DNA of 64,000 nucleotides from Diphasiastrum complanatum (taxonomy: Eukaryota; Streptophyta; Lycopodiopsida; Lycopodiales; Lycopodiaceae), in contig CM055100.1 of assembly GCA_029204225.1 (NCBI GenBank), positions 25,737,106 through 25,801,105 of the forward strand, given 5' to 3'. Of this stretch, positions 11,641 to 21,174 are shown in pieces; position 1 is the stretch's first letter, and every line of letters begins with the position of its first letter. The notes beneath the pieces were generated by a model. That model did no database searches and was not told the DNA's origin. It saw nothing but the letters and a program-made list of their open reading frames with translations. A program made the position numbers and the translations under genes.

Positions 11641-12735
11641 AAATACAAGGAGTTGGCTCCTTCTTATAGGAAAATCCAATGCATCCTCTTCACAATGCCA
11701 TCTTGTCATTCTTCATTCCTTTCAAGCCCTCTTTGCCATTTGTCCCCAACCCATTTGATAGTACACCTAGTGGCATCCATAAGAGAGTGGGGGAGTGGTG
11801 CATTCAAGGCTCTCTTCCAAAACTAGCCAAGATGTCATTTTTTGTCAAAAGCTAGGGAGGCCATTCAAGTTTTTCCTTTTGTACACCCTAGAAGCCCAAA
11901 ATGTCTATGGCTAGTGGGTGTACCTCCCAATTTTTATAGCCTCCAAGGTGTTTTGGCATTTGTTATCCAAATTTTGGGTGAGGCCCATTTTCAACCCCTA
12001 TTTTTAGTAGGCGGCCTTCGTTTTTCTTTGGGTACCTGTGTTTTTGGCCTTTCTTCGATTTTTGCCTACTGCTCATTTGTCTGGGTTTTTGGTCTGTTGG
12101 GTAACCACTTGGCCCACACGTTTCGTTAATTGCCCGTAAATTGACCAAACTTTGTCGTTAGGGTTTTTGTGACTCTTTGACACTGAATCCATATTTCTCA
12201 TCCCGTTTTTACCCGAAATTTTTCTTTCTCAATTTTTTTCTTCTGTGGTTGACTTTTTCGGCATTCATGACTAGGGCTCCCACAACAACACGGTTTTACT
12301 TAAAAATACACTGAGTGATCATATATTAGTGAAAATGGACTCAATACATGGTGTGATTTTAGCACGGTCATACCGGCTATTTTTTTACCACTGGCCAATT
12401 TTTTGGAAAGCCGTAAAATATTTACCGGCCATTTCTAAGGCCGCAAAATTTGCTCTACCCTCATTTAGGATGGGCTGGGACCCAATTCTAGGTGGACCGG
12501 CACTTTTGGCTCGGTCTTACAAAACTTGACCACAAAATATTTTTGATGTTTTTTTTGAAAAGTCAATTTCTTACTTTTAAACTGTGTCTAGCCACTTTAA
12601 AGACGGGCTGGGACCCAACTCCAAGGCAAATTTGTGCCGATTTTTCTCTAATAACCGAGTTTTACATGCCGATTTTTTCAATTATTGAGAACTTAAACTT
12701 CAATATTAGCCCGATTTTCCGTGTGAAAATATCGG
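11641..12735. other. Unassigned DNA with a duplicated GGGCTGGGACCCAA box
   Basis: No coding region is supported. GGGCTGGGACCCAA(T/C)TC occurs at about 12472 and 12606, each followed by a similar AT-rich stretch ending in a CCG-containing box, so a unit of roughly 130 bases appears duplicated. Homology to the copia C leader begins abruptly at about 12736. Confidence 0.4.
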
Positions 12736-13557
12736 CTAACAACACTCTCCTTAAGTGGATGAACCTTCTCCTTAAGTGGATGACAAATACTCTTTGAGTG
12801 ATTTTGTATTTCTCCAAAAGGCTGAGCAAAGCTCTCACTTGGATGAAAGATCCTCTTTTGGGTGAACAGATTGTCAACAATCTTTTGCATAATTTTGGTG
12901 TAATTTGTTGAGCATGTAAGTAACTCTCCTTATGTAATTTGATTGGCATTTGCTAGAAGATTTTAACCATTATGCAAATGTGTTTTAAGGTTCTTAACAG
13001 GTTGAGGAACATTCTCATGTGAAGTGTTCTTAGATCTACATCTAAACACCAAGATTTGACAAGCTAGTGAAGCTAGTCTTGTGATTCACTAAGTGTGCTC
13101 TTTCATTCACCTCTAAAGCTTGTATTTATCATTTTCTGGAGTTTATAAACTTTTAGAATTGTGGTTTACATGTGGTTTTACAGGCTGAATCAATATCTTA
13201 GTGTGCTGATCAAGTTTGTTCAATTCTAGGTATTATTGGTAGTTTAGTCTTGTGTATTTTCTAAGAATGCAAGTAACTCTTCACATCATAACTTGGTTTG
13301 GTCACTTGCTATAAAGTTTGAGAGCTTAAGCAAGAGTGTGTTCAGGTTGGTTTGAGTTTGTAATCCATTCTTAGTATGTGCAAAGTGTTGCATGTGTTTC
13401 AATCTTCCTTTCTATGCTTGGAGACCAGCTAGGTTCAATATAGAAGTTTTTTAGGGTCCTAGATCTTCTGAGATCTCCTTATCCATCATTTGCTGAGAGA
13501 AAAGTGAGTTCTAGGTGCATTAGGACAGAGCCTGAAAGTTGAAGAATCATTATATTC
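12736..13557 (+). other. Leader (5' untranslated region) of copia C2
   Basis: It contains repeated CTTAAGTGGATGA boxes near 12755 and 12775 and the phrase GATCCTCTTTTGGGTGAACA, both found reversed in the C1 leader near 57000-57130. The leader runs to the gag ATG at 13558, and no open frame of note precedes it. Similarity to C1 begins at 12736, marking the truncation point. Confidence 0.65.
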
Positions 13558-14400
13558 ATGGCTTCCAATGGTGGGATCATGTTAGAAACTAATGATAGGT
13601 TGAGTTCATCAAACTACTCTACCTGGAAAGTGAGGATGGAATCCTTACTTGAGTTGAATGAACTCATGGACATAGTTGCAGGAACGAAGAGAGACCACCC
13701 ACAGTTCAAGAGCAACAAAGGTCTGATAAGAAGGCTAAAAGGGCTCTTCACATCATTAAAATGAATGTTACCAATGAACTTCTCAAGGAAGTTGGTAAAA
13801 GTCAAAGCGCAAGTGAGGCATGGAATGCCTTGAAGAAACTCTTTGAATCAAAGTCCACATTTAAGGAGAAAAATATTTTCTTGTAGACAAAGAGAGGGAG
13901 AAAGTGCTCATGCATTTGTCTTGAGGGTCAAGTCCTTAAGTGATGATCTAGCATGCATTGATGAAAGCATAAAAGATGGTGAAATAGTCCAAGTTATGCT
14001 GAATGGTTTGCTAGATGAACATGCTAACCTTGTGCAAAGTTTTGCCATTCAAAGAGTCTTGCCAAGTGTGGTTGACTTGCAAGAAATCTTATTGGCTGAA
14101 GAACATAGGTTGTAATCAAAGCTTGATGGTGCATCCTTGCAAGGCAGAGGTGAATAGGCTTTCTTCACAAAAGGCAAAGTCAAAGGCAAAGGTAAAGGCA
14201 AAGAGAAATGGTCCAAAGGGGGTAACTCAAATCATGATGTTCATTGTTCCTCCTGCTCTTCTACTTCTTTTAGAAAGAAAGAAAAGTCAAAGTTCAAGTG
14301 CTTTTATTGTGGGATAAAAGGTCATTTTGCAAATGAATGTCATAAGAAACAAAGTAATGAAGGTAGCAAGCAAAACAAATTTTGTACTTCTAATGAGGAT
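13558..14400 (+). pseudogene. Copia C2 gag
   Basis: The ATG at 13558 starts MASNGGIMLETNDRLSSSNY, nearly the same as C1 gag, and STWKVRMESLLELNELMDIV follows. A frameshift near 13690 and another near 13860 break it. Later pieces read VMLNGLLDEHANLVQSFAIQ and LPSVVDLQEILLAEEHRL, then a TAA at about 14113. The zinc knuckle CFYCGIKGHFANEC (about 14301-14342) is intact in sequence. Function as a capsid protein is lost because of the frame breaks. Confidence 0.85.
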
Positions 14401-14421
14401 CTAGATTCTTGTGATTCTCTC

Positions 14422-14952
14422 ATGATGTGTTCTTCAATTCTAATATCAAGTACAAGTGACCAGGATTCATGGTGGATAGATAGTGGATCTAGTTCACACA
14501 TGACTAGTCATAAGGAGTTCTTTATTTCTTTGATCTCTTATGTTAAAACCAAGAAAGTGGTTCACATGCCAAATGGTGGTGAGTGTATGATCAAGGGTAT
14601 TGGCTCAGTTCCTATTTACAAAGTTTCTACTAATAGGAATGCAAGGCTTGATGGTGTTCTTTACATTCCTTCACTTTCAAGGAATTTGCTAAGTGTTGGT
14701 CAAATGTTAAAGAAAGGGTACAAGACAAAGTTTGTCGGGGATGTTTGCTTCATTACTAAGGGAGATGTCTTGATTGCTAGGGGCAATAGACAAGGTAGAC
14801 TTTACAAGCTTGATGCATTTGTTATGTCTAACAAGAGGAATGAAATGGATGTTGGTGGTTCTCTCAACTTTCAAAAGTCAATTCCTAGCATCAATAAGAT
14901 TGGGAGATCTTATGCAAAGTCTAAAGTGAAGGAAACGGCAAAGGAAGAGTGA
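14422..14952 (+). pseudogene. Copia C2 protease, replaced after its C-terminus
   Basis: The retropepsin motif WWIDSGSSSHMTSHKEFF keeps the catalytic Asp. GVLYIPSLSRNLLSVGQML is the protease-end motif and RLYKLDAFVMSN follows. In C1 the equivalent Cys/His region (VWHKRLGHPNF) and integrase come next. Here the frame instead runs into MDVGGSLNFQKSIPSINKIG and stops at 14950-14952. So homology to autonomous elements ends inside the GAG-pre-integrase region. Confidence 0.8.
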
Positions 14953-15139
14953 GTCTTGGGAAGATCCAAGGCATGAATCTTACATCTATTCATCAACTCA
15001 AAGGATGCTATGATTGTGGTGGAGTGTTCAGGCATGATCAAGATGGCAAAAGGTTGGATAAAGAAGACTACATCTTCAAGGCAAGGAAGATATCATTGGT
15101 GAGTTCTTTGAGGTTTGGTTTGAACTCAAATGGGCTGGT

Positions 15140-15790
15140 TTGATTAGGTTTGACACTCAAATTCATCTACTCTACTTCATGTTGGATAGAATTGCAGAAA
15201 TCTATCTTTTGGTTTATGATGGTAACATTGTTTTCACTAACTATAGTGAAAGGTTAAAATCAAGCAATGATGAGATCTTGTGGGATGTTAATCATGTGTT
15301 TGAGAGGGAGTATCTTCAGAGGTTCAGATCTAAAGATGTTTATAAATGCAAAGTCCTTGATGTTTTATTGGAAAATCAAGATGTTGATCTTGAATTGCTT
15401 CATCAACACCAAGAGGCAAGTAGCAATTGGAAGCTAGTCAAAAGCATCAAAGGGGAGCCACATGGGCAAAGCATTTTGGATCTGTTTTTAAATGTTCTTG
15501 AAGGTTCAAGTAAGGTTCTTGGAGCAGCAAGGAAGTTTCCTTTTACTCTACATTACTTGTTTAGTCTCATGTATGAACATTGTCATAATGTGTTGGAATT
15601 GTCAAAATTCAATGAAACTAGTTCCATAGTTTTGCATCCTTTAAATCTTGGATATGGAATATTTATCATTGCTGGTTTTTATGATCAAGTGCATGCATTC
15701 ATTCAGATCTTGAAGAATATTGAAGTGAAAAATATGTTTACCTTTGAGCAAAGTTCAAGTTCTAGCATCCTAGTGTTGGCAAATTGTTGA
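15140..15790 (+). CDS. Unrecognised 216-codon ORF inside copia C2
   Basis: An uninterrupted frame starting ATG at 15140 and ending TGA at 15788-15790, located where copia elements normally carry integrase and RT. I see no catalytic triad, YVDD box, zinc motif, signal peptide or clear membrane segment. The sequence begins MIRFDTQIHLLYFMLDRIAE and contains short hydrophobic runs (HYLFSLMYEH, LGYGIFIIAGFYDQ) and a Ser-rich end. Its length in AT-rich DNA is mildly unusual but could be chance. It may be a captured host fragment, an accessory protein of a non-autonomous lineage, or non-coding. Confidence 0.3.
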   Translation: MIRFDTQIHLLYFMLDRIAEIYLLVYDGNIVFTNYSERLKSSNDEILWDVNHVFEREYLQRFRSKDVYKCKVLDVLLENQDVDLELLHQHQEASSNWKLVKSIKGEPHGQSILDLFLNVLEGSSKVLGAARKFPFTLHYLFSLMYEHCHNVLELSKFNETSSIVLHPLNLGYGIFIIAGFYDQVHAFIQILKNIEVKNMFTFEQSSSSSILVLANC

Positions 15791-15811
15791 CAATGTAGGA
15801 TCAAGGGTTGT

Positions 15812-16324
15812 ATGCAAATCTTGTGGAGATACTTCAAGTATTTCAAGTTTAGGTTTTGCTCATTCAAATGGAGCAGAGACCACATCATTTTGGCATTCAT
15901 TCACTCAAGGGCTTTCATGGATTGGATATCTACAAAAAGGCAAAGGGGTGATGGAGGTTCATTCATGGAGATACAGGATGGTGCATTCACTATGAGCATA
16001 GTGGAATGTGGAGGAGGCATGCAAACACTTGTTGGTTACTTTCACTTACAACTTGGTTGCTGTTGTTTTACAGAGAATTCAAAGGTGGATACATGGAAGA
16101 ATCCTTTCATTATGATTCTATGTTCTTTTACATGTATCTTGTTCACCATTCTATGTAAAATTGATGTAAGAAATAGTGAAGCATCCTATATGGACACTAT
16201 TATCTATATCAATTATGTTGTACTTCATATTGTACATATTAGAACACTTGAGAAGAGATCTATTATCATGATGGAGATCATTCTTAGGTTGGAGCAAAGT
16301 AGTGTTGTAAAACTAGCAAGTTAA
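15812..16324 (+). other. 3' region of copia C2, duplicated at 18064
   Basis: An open frame of 170 codons covers this segment, but only the second half is shared with another copy: 16118-16324 matches 18064-18271 closely, including GATGTAAGAAATAGTGAAGC. Both copies end ...VVKLAS then stop, just before the polypurine tract. The corresponding frame of C1 ends in a similar position. The shared block is therefore the C-type 3' untranslated end or C-terminal tail rather than an independent gene. Confidence 0.5.
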
Positions 16325-16337
16325 GTTGAAGAGGGAG
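16325..16337 (+). other. Polypurine tract of copia C2
   Basis: GTTGAAGAGGGAG lies immediately before the LTR start TGTGAAAATTG. The same tract precedes the LTR of C1 (reverse of 52331-52343) and of the copies at 17110 and 18285. It primes plus-strand DNA synthesis. Confidence 0.88.
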
Positions 16338-16992
16338 TGTGAAAATTGTCAACATTTCCTAGCTAGTTTGAGGCCTAAATTGGCAATTTTTGTACATAGT
16401 TTTGGATCTAGCATTTCACACGTGTGAAAGAGGCCTAGATACTTTCATTTTAGTATATTTTTTATGTTGAAGAAATCTCAAACTTCAGGACCTTCAAAAT
16501 GACACCAAAATCATGTTATTTGGACTTATAGGCCAAAATTGGCTATTTTAGGCTACTGGTGCCCTAAAATTGGGTCCTAAGTTCTAGAGAGAGGAGAGAG
16601 ATTCATCTCTCTCTCCTATATTAGGCTGAAATTTGTGGAGAACAGGTTGGAGAAGCATATTGTATTGTTGAGAGAGATCAATAGATCATTGTCACAGTTT
16701 CTTCCTCCATTGTGAGCATTGCTTTGTGTATTGTCTTCAAGCTTTTGTGTATGATCTTAAGAGGTTTCCAAAAGTGGTAGGTTACTATTGGGAGTCCTAT
16801 TTGCTACTATTTTTGGCTGCCATTAGTATGTTTTATTAGTTTCTTTTGTCTCTTGATTGTTTTGTCAAGTTCATGTGTATCAAAGGTAGCATTAGGATGT
16901 TTTGCCATTTCTAGATTTTGTAGCTTGTTGTGCAAAGACCTTAGCCAAGTATTTTGGGAGTTTGGATCCATTCAAGATCCACTTTTTTCACA
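16338..16992 (+). repeat. 3' LTR of copia C2 (655 bp)
   Basis: It starts TGTGAAAATTGTCAACATTT and ends CCACTTTTTTCACA, matching the ends of the C1 LTRs and exactly equal to them in length. A perfect 16-base palindrome TTTCACACGTGTGAAA at 16414-16429 contains a G-box (CACGTG). The sequence is diverged from C1 across its length. Confidence 0.85.
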
Positions 16993-17440
16993 CTATTCTC
17001 TATATCAATTATGGAAACTACTTTAGAACCTTATAAGAGGCCTATACTTAAGATGGAGATCATTCTAAAGTTGGATCAAAGTACATGCCAAAACTAGTTG
17101 AAGAGGGAGTGTGAGTAATATCAACTAGTTTAGTCAAGTTTAGTCATATTTTGGTTAATTGCCAATATTTTGCCAATATGCATTTTAGACTGAGAGATAA
17201 ACTTTCTAAAAGTTATTTTAGTCAAAGTTCATTTGAATTACCACTTTTGAAAAGTGTGGGAAAGTTAGGAGGTCAAGTTTGAAGACATTCAAATTGAATG
17301 TTAGATTCATTGAATTTAGTCCTGATTTTTAGTAGGGTTTTTGTTATAGAGGGATACCAAGCTCATTAATGATGCATGGACCTGTTATAAAAGGATATAA
17401 ACTCGTGCCTGCAGACCACCTCTAGAATCAGAGACGAAGT
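16993..17440 (+). repeat. Second C-type 3' end and diverged LTR start
   Basis: 16993-17096 resembles the block before the C2 polypurine tract (CTATATCAATTATG, GATGGAGATCATTCT). A second tract GTTGAAGAGGGAG lies at 17097-17109 and an LTR-like sequence starts TGTGAGTAATATCAACTAG at 17110. It diverges quickly from C1 and C2, so it represents another subfamily. Its right edge is unclear. Confidence 0.6.
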
Positions 17441-18060
17441 CTGATAATCCAATATCATCAAAGACAACGAAGCTAACTCCTAGGAAACAAAAATCAAAGA
17501 TGACCAACTATGAAGATGTACCTTCTATCAATGACAACAATGAGGACGAAGAGGAGGGTAGTCTACAAACAAGACGTACCTGACAATGCCGAACCTCACC
17601 TGCTGCCTCCTCACCTCAGCACCAACTCTAGTTCACCCAGTAGATAATGATGCAATCCCTAGATAGAAGCACCCGATCCCAATCACCATTGGTATCCTTT
17701 CATGTTATTACCTCACCCCCTCATGCCTAGCAAACACAGACAATAGTTTCAGGGGAGGGAGAAAGAGAGCTATCTGAAACTACACGAGCAGAACATACAA
17801 TTGCAGCTGATCCCACTCACGACGATGAAGCTTAAAAGACTGATGCAGCTGATCCTGACCAAGAAACAAGAGAAGATCAAGATCAAAGTCAAGCACCACA
17901 AATTCCAATTGAAGTCCAAAAAAGCCCAAGGGCTGAAGAGAAAGCTGACTCCTCTACTCTGAAGCAAGACGACTTCATCAATGTAGACGCACTTGAATAC
18001 TTCGATGAAGGTGATCTTGTAGATGAGGAACTGGAGATCATTCCAAGGTCCATTGCACCA
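17441..18060 (+). pseudogene. Acidic coding-like remnant
   Basis: The plus-strand frame from about 17870 reads EDQDQSQAPQIPIEVQKSPR, then ADSSTLKQDDFINVDALEYF and DEGDLVDEELEIIPRSIAP. Upstream, a KQKSKMTNYEDVPSIN segment is followed by a run of Asp/Glu. It is rich in Asp, Glu, Gln and Ser and without a known domain. The frame stops where the C-type repeat begins at about 18064. It may be a linker region of a gypsy polyprotein or an unrelated gene fragment. Confidence 0.35.
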
Positions 18061-18063
18061 GTC

Positions 18064-18475
18064 TCACTATGTTCTTTTACATGTTCTTGTTCACCATTCT
18101 TGTAAAATTGATGTAAGAAATAGTGAAGCATCCTATATGGACATTATTATCTATATCAATAATGTTGTACTTCATATTGTACATATTAGAGCACTTGAGA
18201 AGAGATCTATTATCATGATGGAGATCATTCTTAGGTTGGAGCAAATTAGTGTTGTAAAACTAGCAAGTTAAGTTGAAGAGGGAGTGTGAAAATTGTCAAC
18301 ATTTCCTAGCTAGTTTGAGGCATAAATTGGCAATTTTTGTACATAGTTTTGGATGTAACCTTTCACACGTGTGAAAGAGGCCTAGACACTTTTATTTTAG
18401 TATATATTTCATGTTGAAAAAGTCTCAAACTTTAGAGTATATATCTCATGTTGAAGAAGTCTCAAACTTCAGGAC
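18064..18475 (+). repeat. Third C-type 3' end: tail, polypurine tract and partial LTR
   Basis: 18064-18271 repeats 16118-16324 closely. The polypurine tract GTTGAAGAGGGAG occupies 18272-18284, and the LTR starts TGTGAAAATTGTCAACATTT at 18285. It includes the palindrome TTTCACACGTGTGAAA at 18361-18376. It breaks off at about 18475, so only about 190 bases of LTR remain. Confidence 0.8.
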
Positions 18476-18580
18476 CTTTGGCCCTTGCTCTTGGCCCTTA
18501 CCCCTAGGCCCTTGCCCCTAGGCCCTTAGCCCTTAAGCCTAGCCCTTGTCTGTTAGTCCGTAACCCCTAGTCCTTGACTT
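18476..18580 (+). repeat. Short degenerate CCCTAGGCCCTTG array
   Basis: Irregular copies of GGCCCTTRCCCCTAGG-like words with units of about 14-15 bases, degenerating at the right. It is not the plant telomere repeat (CCCTAAA). Nothing suggests function. Confidence 0.6.
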
Positions 18581-19460
18581 TTTTATATGTTTTGTGAACT
18601 TTTCATCTTGTCGTTATTATTACTTTTGTATTTATTTAAAGTCTTTTACTAGTTTACAATTCCATTTTTTTATGTTTTTTTAATTAAGGTTAAATCCTTT
18701 CAATGCTTTCGTGATTTTTTTTGTAGGGTTTTAAGTTTTTTTGGGAGTTTAAGTTTGTATTACGGTTCTTTTCAAACTTAACACCATTTTTAGCAATAAT
18801 TTATTTTTCATTTTTTTGAATATCTAATTTTTTTACAAGTTACAACTATTTGTACTATCATTTTGTTTATGTTATTTTTTTAAATTTTTATTTTGAAAAT
18901 TAAGTTCTTTTTTACACTATTTTGTTTTTTTTTTTCTTAAGTTTATTTTTGGTTTTTCCAAAAATTTAATTTTTTTTGACACTACTTTGTTTTTATTTTT
19001 ATTTTATTTTATGATTTCTTTTGTGTTATATTTTGGTTTTTTTTCAAAAAAAAATTAATATTTTTGACACTTGTTTTTTTAAGTTTTTTTCAAATTTTTT
19101 TATGTTATTTTTTGGTTTTTTCAAAAATTTGTTTTTTTGACTCAATTTTGTTTTTTTTTTTTCTAGGATTTTTTATTTTATTTTTTGGTCTTATTGGAAA
19201 TTTATTTTTTTTGACATTATTTGGTTTTGCAATTTTTTTAATGTTTTTCCTAGTTTTTTGTTTTTTTGAAATTGTTTATATAAAATGGTGCTTTTTTGGA
19301 ATTTTTTACAATATTTTGTCTTTTTAGATTGTTTTCACCATTCTAATCTTATTTGTCATTTTTTATGCTTGTTTTTTTGTTTTCTTAAGATTATTTTTTA
19401 ATCTTTTATAATATTTTGATCTCTCTTGCTTTTTTTTATTTTCATGTTTTTTTCCCTACT
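18581..19460. repeat. T-rich low-complexity DNA
   Basis: The plus strand consists largely of T runs broken by short GG, AA or AC words (GGTTTTTT, CAAATTTT). The open frame at 19064-19327 is poly-Phe/Leu and is an artefact of composition. Confidence 0.8.
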
Positions 19461-19469
19461 TTTGTATTA

Positions 19470-19745
19470 GCAAGTTCATGGAAGGGATGTCGAAAAAGGA
19501 GAGCACAATTGAAATACTTAATAATCCCATAAGCATTTGGTGCAACATTGACACTTTCCAATCTATATATACACTCTTCAATTAGTGGATTCTGCAAAAA
19601 ATTGGGAGCATGAACTTCCATTTTTTAAACTGGTCCCCCAACAATGGAGATCTAGGGTCTTCTTGAGATCTTATGTCCTCATGACACATGGCATCCCATT
19701 TGTCCCATAAGTATTCATAAAATCTGACAATTGGAAAAAAAAAAC
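19470..19745 (-). pseudogene. Unidentified coding-like remnant
   Basis: On the minus strand one frame reads FYEYLWDKWDAMCHEDIRSQ, then a run to LLGDQFKK. After a one-base shift in a run of A, a second frame continues MEVHAPNFLQNPLIEECIYR, then LESVNVAPNAYGIIKYFNC. The amino-acid composition looks like a real globular protein rather than chance. I do not recognise the family. The GACCCATTTGTCCCATAAGT edge recurs at 20755, just past the GA array, suggesting that a copy was split or duplicated. Confidence 0.3.
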
Positions 19746-20205
19746 ATAAATACAACCCCCTTACAATGATAATTTATAGTGTCTTTTGAATTTTTAAACT
19801 TTCATATAACAAAGTTACTTACTTCAGATTTTTTTGCTTCCAATTTTTTTGCTAATACAATATGATAAATAATTTTTGCTTTTCTCATGGTTTTTTTTAG
19901 TTAAATCTAATTTTCAGTTAAATAATGTTAATATATGTATATATATAAACATATATAAATAATCCCCCCCCCCCCCCCCCCCCCCCGCCCCCCGCGCCCA
20001 CCCGCCGCGGGTGGGCTGTGGGGGGGGCACAATTTTTAAAAAATATTTAAAAATTTAGTTTATTGTAGCGGGGGGGGGGAAATTAAAAAACAACGGCGGG
20101 TGGGGGGCTAGAAATTTAAAATAAAAACATTTGTTTTGAATTCCAACCCCCACCCGCCACGGCGGGTGGGCGAGGGGAGGGGAATATAAAAATTTGAGTC
20201 GTCAA

Positions 20206-20295
20206 AAATTCGAGTCTTTCCAGAAATTTTCGCGAAAATTTTTTCGCAAAGGCAGGCTTCGTGAAATTTTTGCATTTCTGGAAAGACTCGAATTT
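20206..20295. repeat. Perfect 22-bp inverted repeat (hairpin)
   Basis: 20206-20227 and 20274-20295 are exact reverse complements (AAATTCGAGTCTTTCCAGAA plus two bases). The 46-base loop holds a smaller TTTTCGCGAAAA palindrome. It lies between two GC-rich palindromes of the cluster. Confidence 0.9.
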
Positions 20296-20659
20296 CCGAA
20301 GACTCGAATTTTTAAAACAACCCCCACCCGCCACGGCGGGTGGGCGGGGGGAGGGGAATATTAAAAAACGTTTCAAAAATTAGAGTCGTCGGAAATTCGC
20401 GATGCTTGCCTTCACGAAATTTTCGCAAAGGCATGCATCGCGGATTTTTCATTCGATCCATTGGAACAAATCGAGTCGTTACAAAAAAAAAAATTCGCAT
20501 CATTACAAAGAAATTCAAATCATTGGAAAAATTCGAGTCTTTTCAGAAGATTCGAGTCATTTGAAAATACTTTAATAAACTAAATTTTTAATTTATTACC
20601 CCCTCCCCCCCCCCCCGTCAACCCGCCGCCGCGGGGGGGGGGGGGGGGGGTTTGGAAAC

Positions 20660-20661
<2 letters not shown>

Positions 20662-20755
<94 letters not shown>
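20662..20755. repeat. (GA)n microsatellite
   Basis: About 47 uninterrupted GA units within the GC-palindrome cluster, directly after an 18-base G run and a TTTGGAAACAT spacer. Confidence 0.97.
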
Positions 20756-20757
<2 letters not shown>

Positions 20758-21083
20758 CATTTGTCCCATAAGTCTTTATGGAGGGGGAAATTAAAAAAAA
20801 AAAACGGCGGGTGGGGGGGCTAGAAATTTAAAGTAAAAACTTTTTTTTGAATCCCCACCCCCCCCTCGCCGCGGCAGGTGTGCGGGGGGGGGGAGCTTTA
20901 ATAAAAAAAAGACTTTTTTTTATATCCCCCCCCCTGGCCCACCCGCCATGGCGGGTGGGCCGGGGGATTTAACCTTTTCTTAAATTTAAAAAAATCAATT
21001 TAACAGTGGGGGGGGGGGGTTTAATTTTTTTTTCTAATTTAAGGACCTTAATCACATATGAGATAAGATATGGTTATATATGG

Positions 21084-21084
<1 letters not shown>

Positions 21085-21171
<87 letters not shown>
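21085..21171. repeat. (TA)n microsatellite
   Basis: About 43 TA units. The open frame running through it (poly Ile-Tyr) is partly an artefact, but it continues in frame into the gypsy gag remnant that follows. Confidence 0.97.

Positions 21172-21174
<3 letters not shown>

Larger units (their letters stand above)
12736..16992 (+). mobile_element. Copia C2: 5'-truncated, non-autonomous relative of C1
   Basis: A plus-strand element. It has the C-family leader (12736-13557, clearly related to the reverse complement of 56280-57130), gag at 13558, protease to 14952, about 1.4 kb that is not integrase, RT or RNase H, a polypurine tract and a 655-bp 3' LTR. The 5' LTR and PBS are missing: similarity to C1 stops at about 12736. 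The LTR starts TGTGAAAATTGTCAACATTT as in C1 and has the same length, but is visibly diverged. Absence of pol means it could only move by using proteins from an autonomous partner. C1 at 51676 is a candidate. Confidence 0.75.
19955..21035. repeat. Cluster of GC-rich palindromes and C/G homopolymer tracts
   Basis: At least six copies of a palindromic core CCCACCCGCC-NN-GGCGGGTGGG or a partial form occur near 20000, 20150, 20323, 20620, 20860 and 20938; the last (CCCACCCGCCATGGCGGGTG) is perfect. Runs of 8 to 26 C or G flank them. Between them lie AT-rich words with a repeated ATTCGAGTC motif. Two longer units are directly repeated: 20152-20203 with 20317-20391, and 20086-20150 with 20789-20850. 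There is no coding content. Foldback-type mobile DNA or a satellite are possible, and the homopolymers invite assembly error. Confidence 0.75.

Noticed and set aside
18476-18580. Telomere-like CCCTAGG repeats
   Set aside because: Units are irregular and do not match the plant telomere repeat CCCTAAA. The block is short and internal.
19064-19327. Possible membrane protein (Phe/Leu-rich frame)
   Set aside because: It arises from T-rich low-complexity DNA and has no other protein features.
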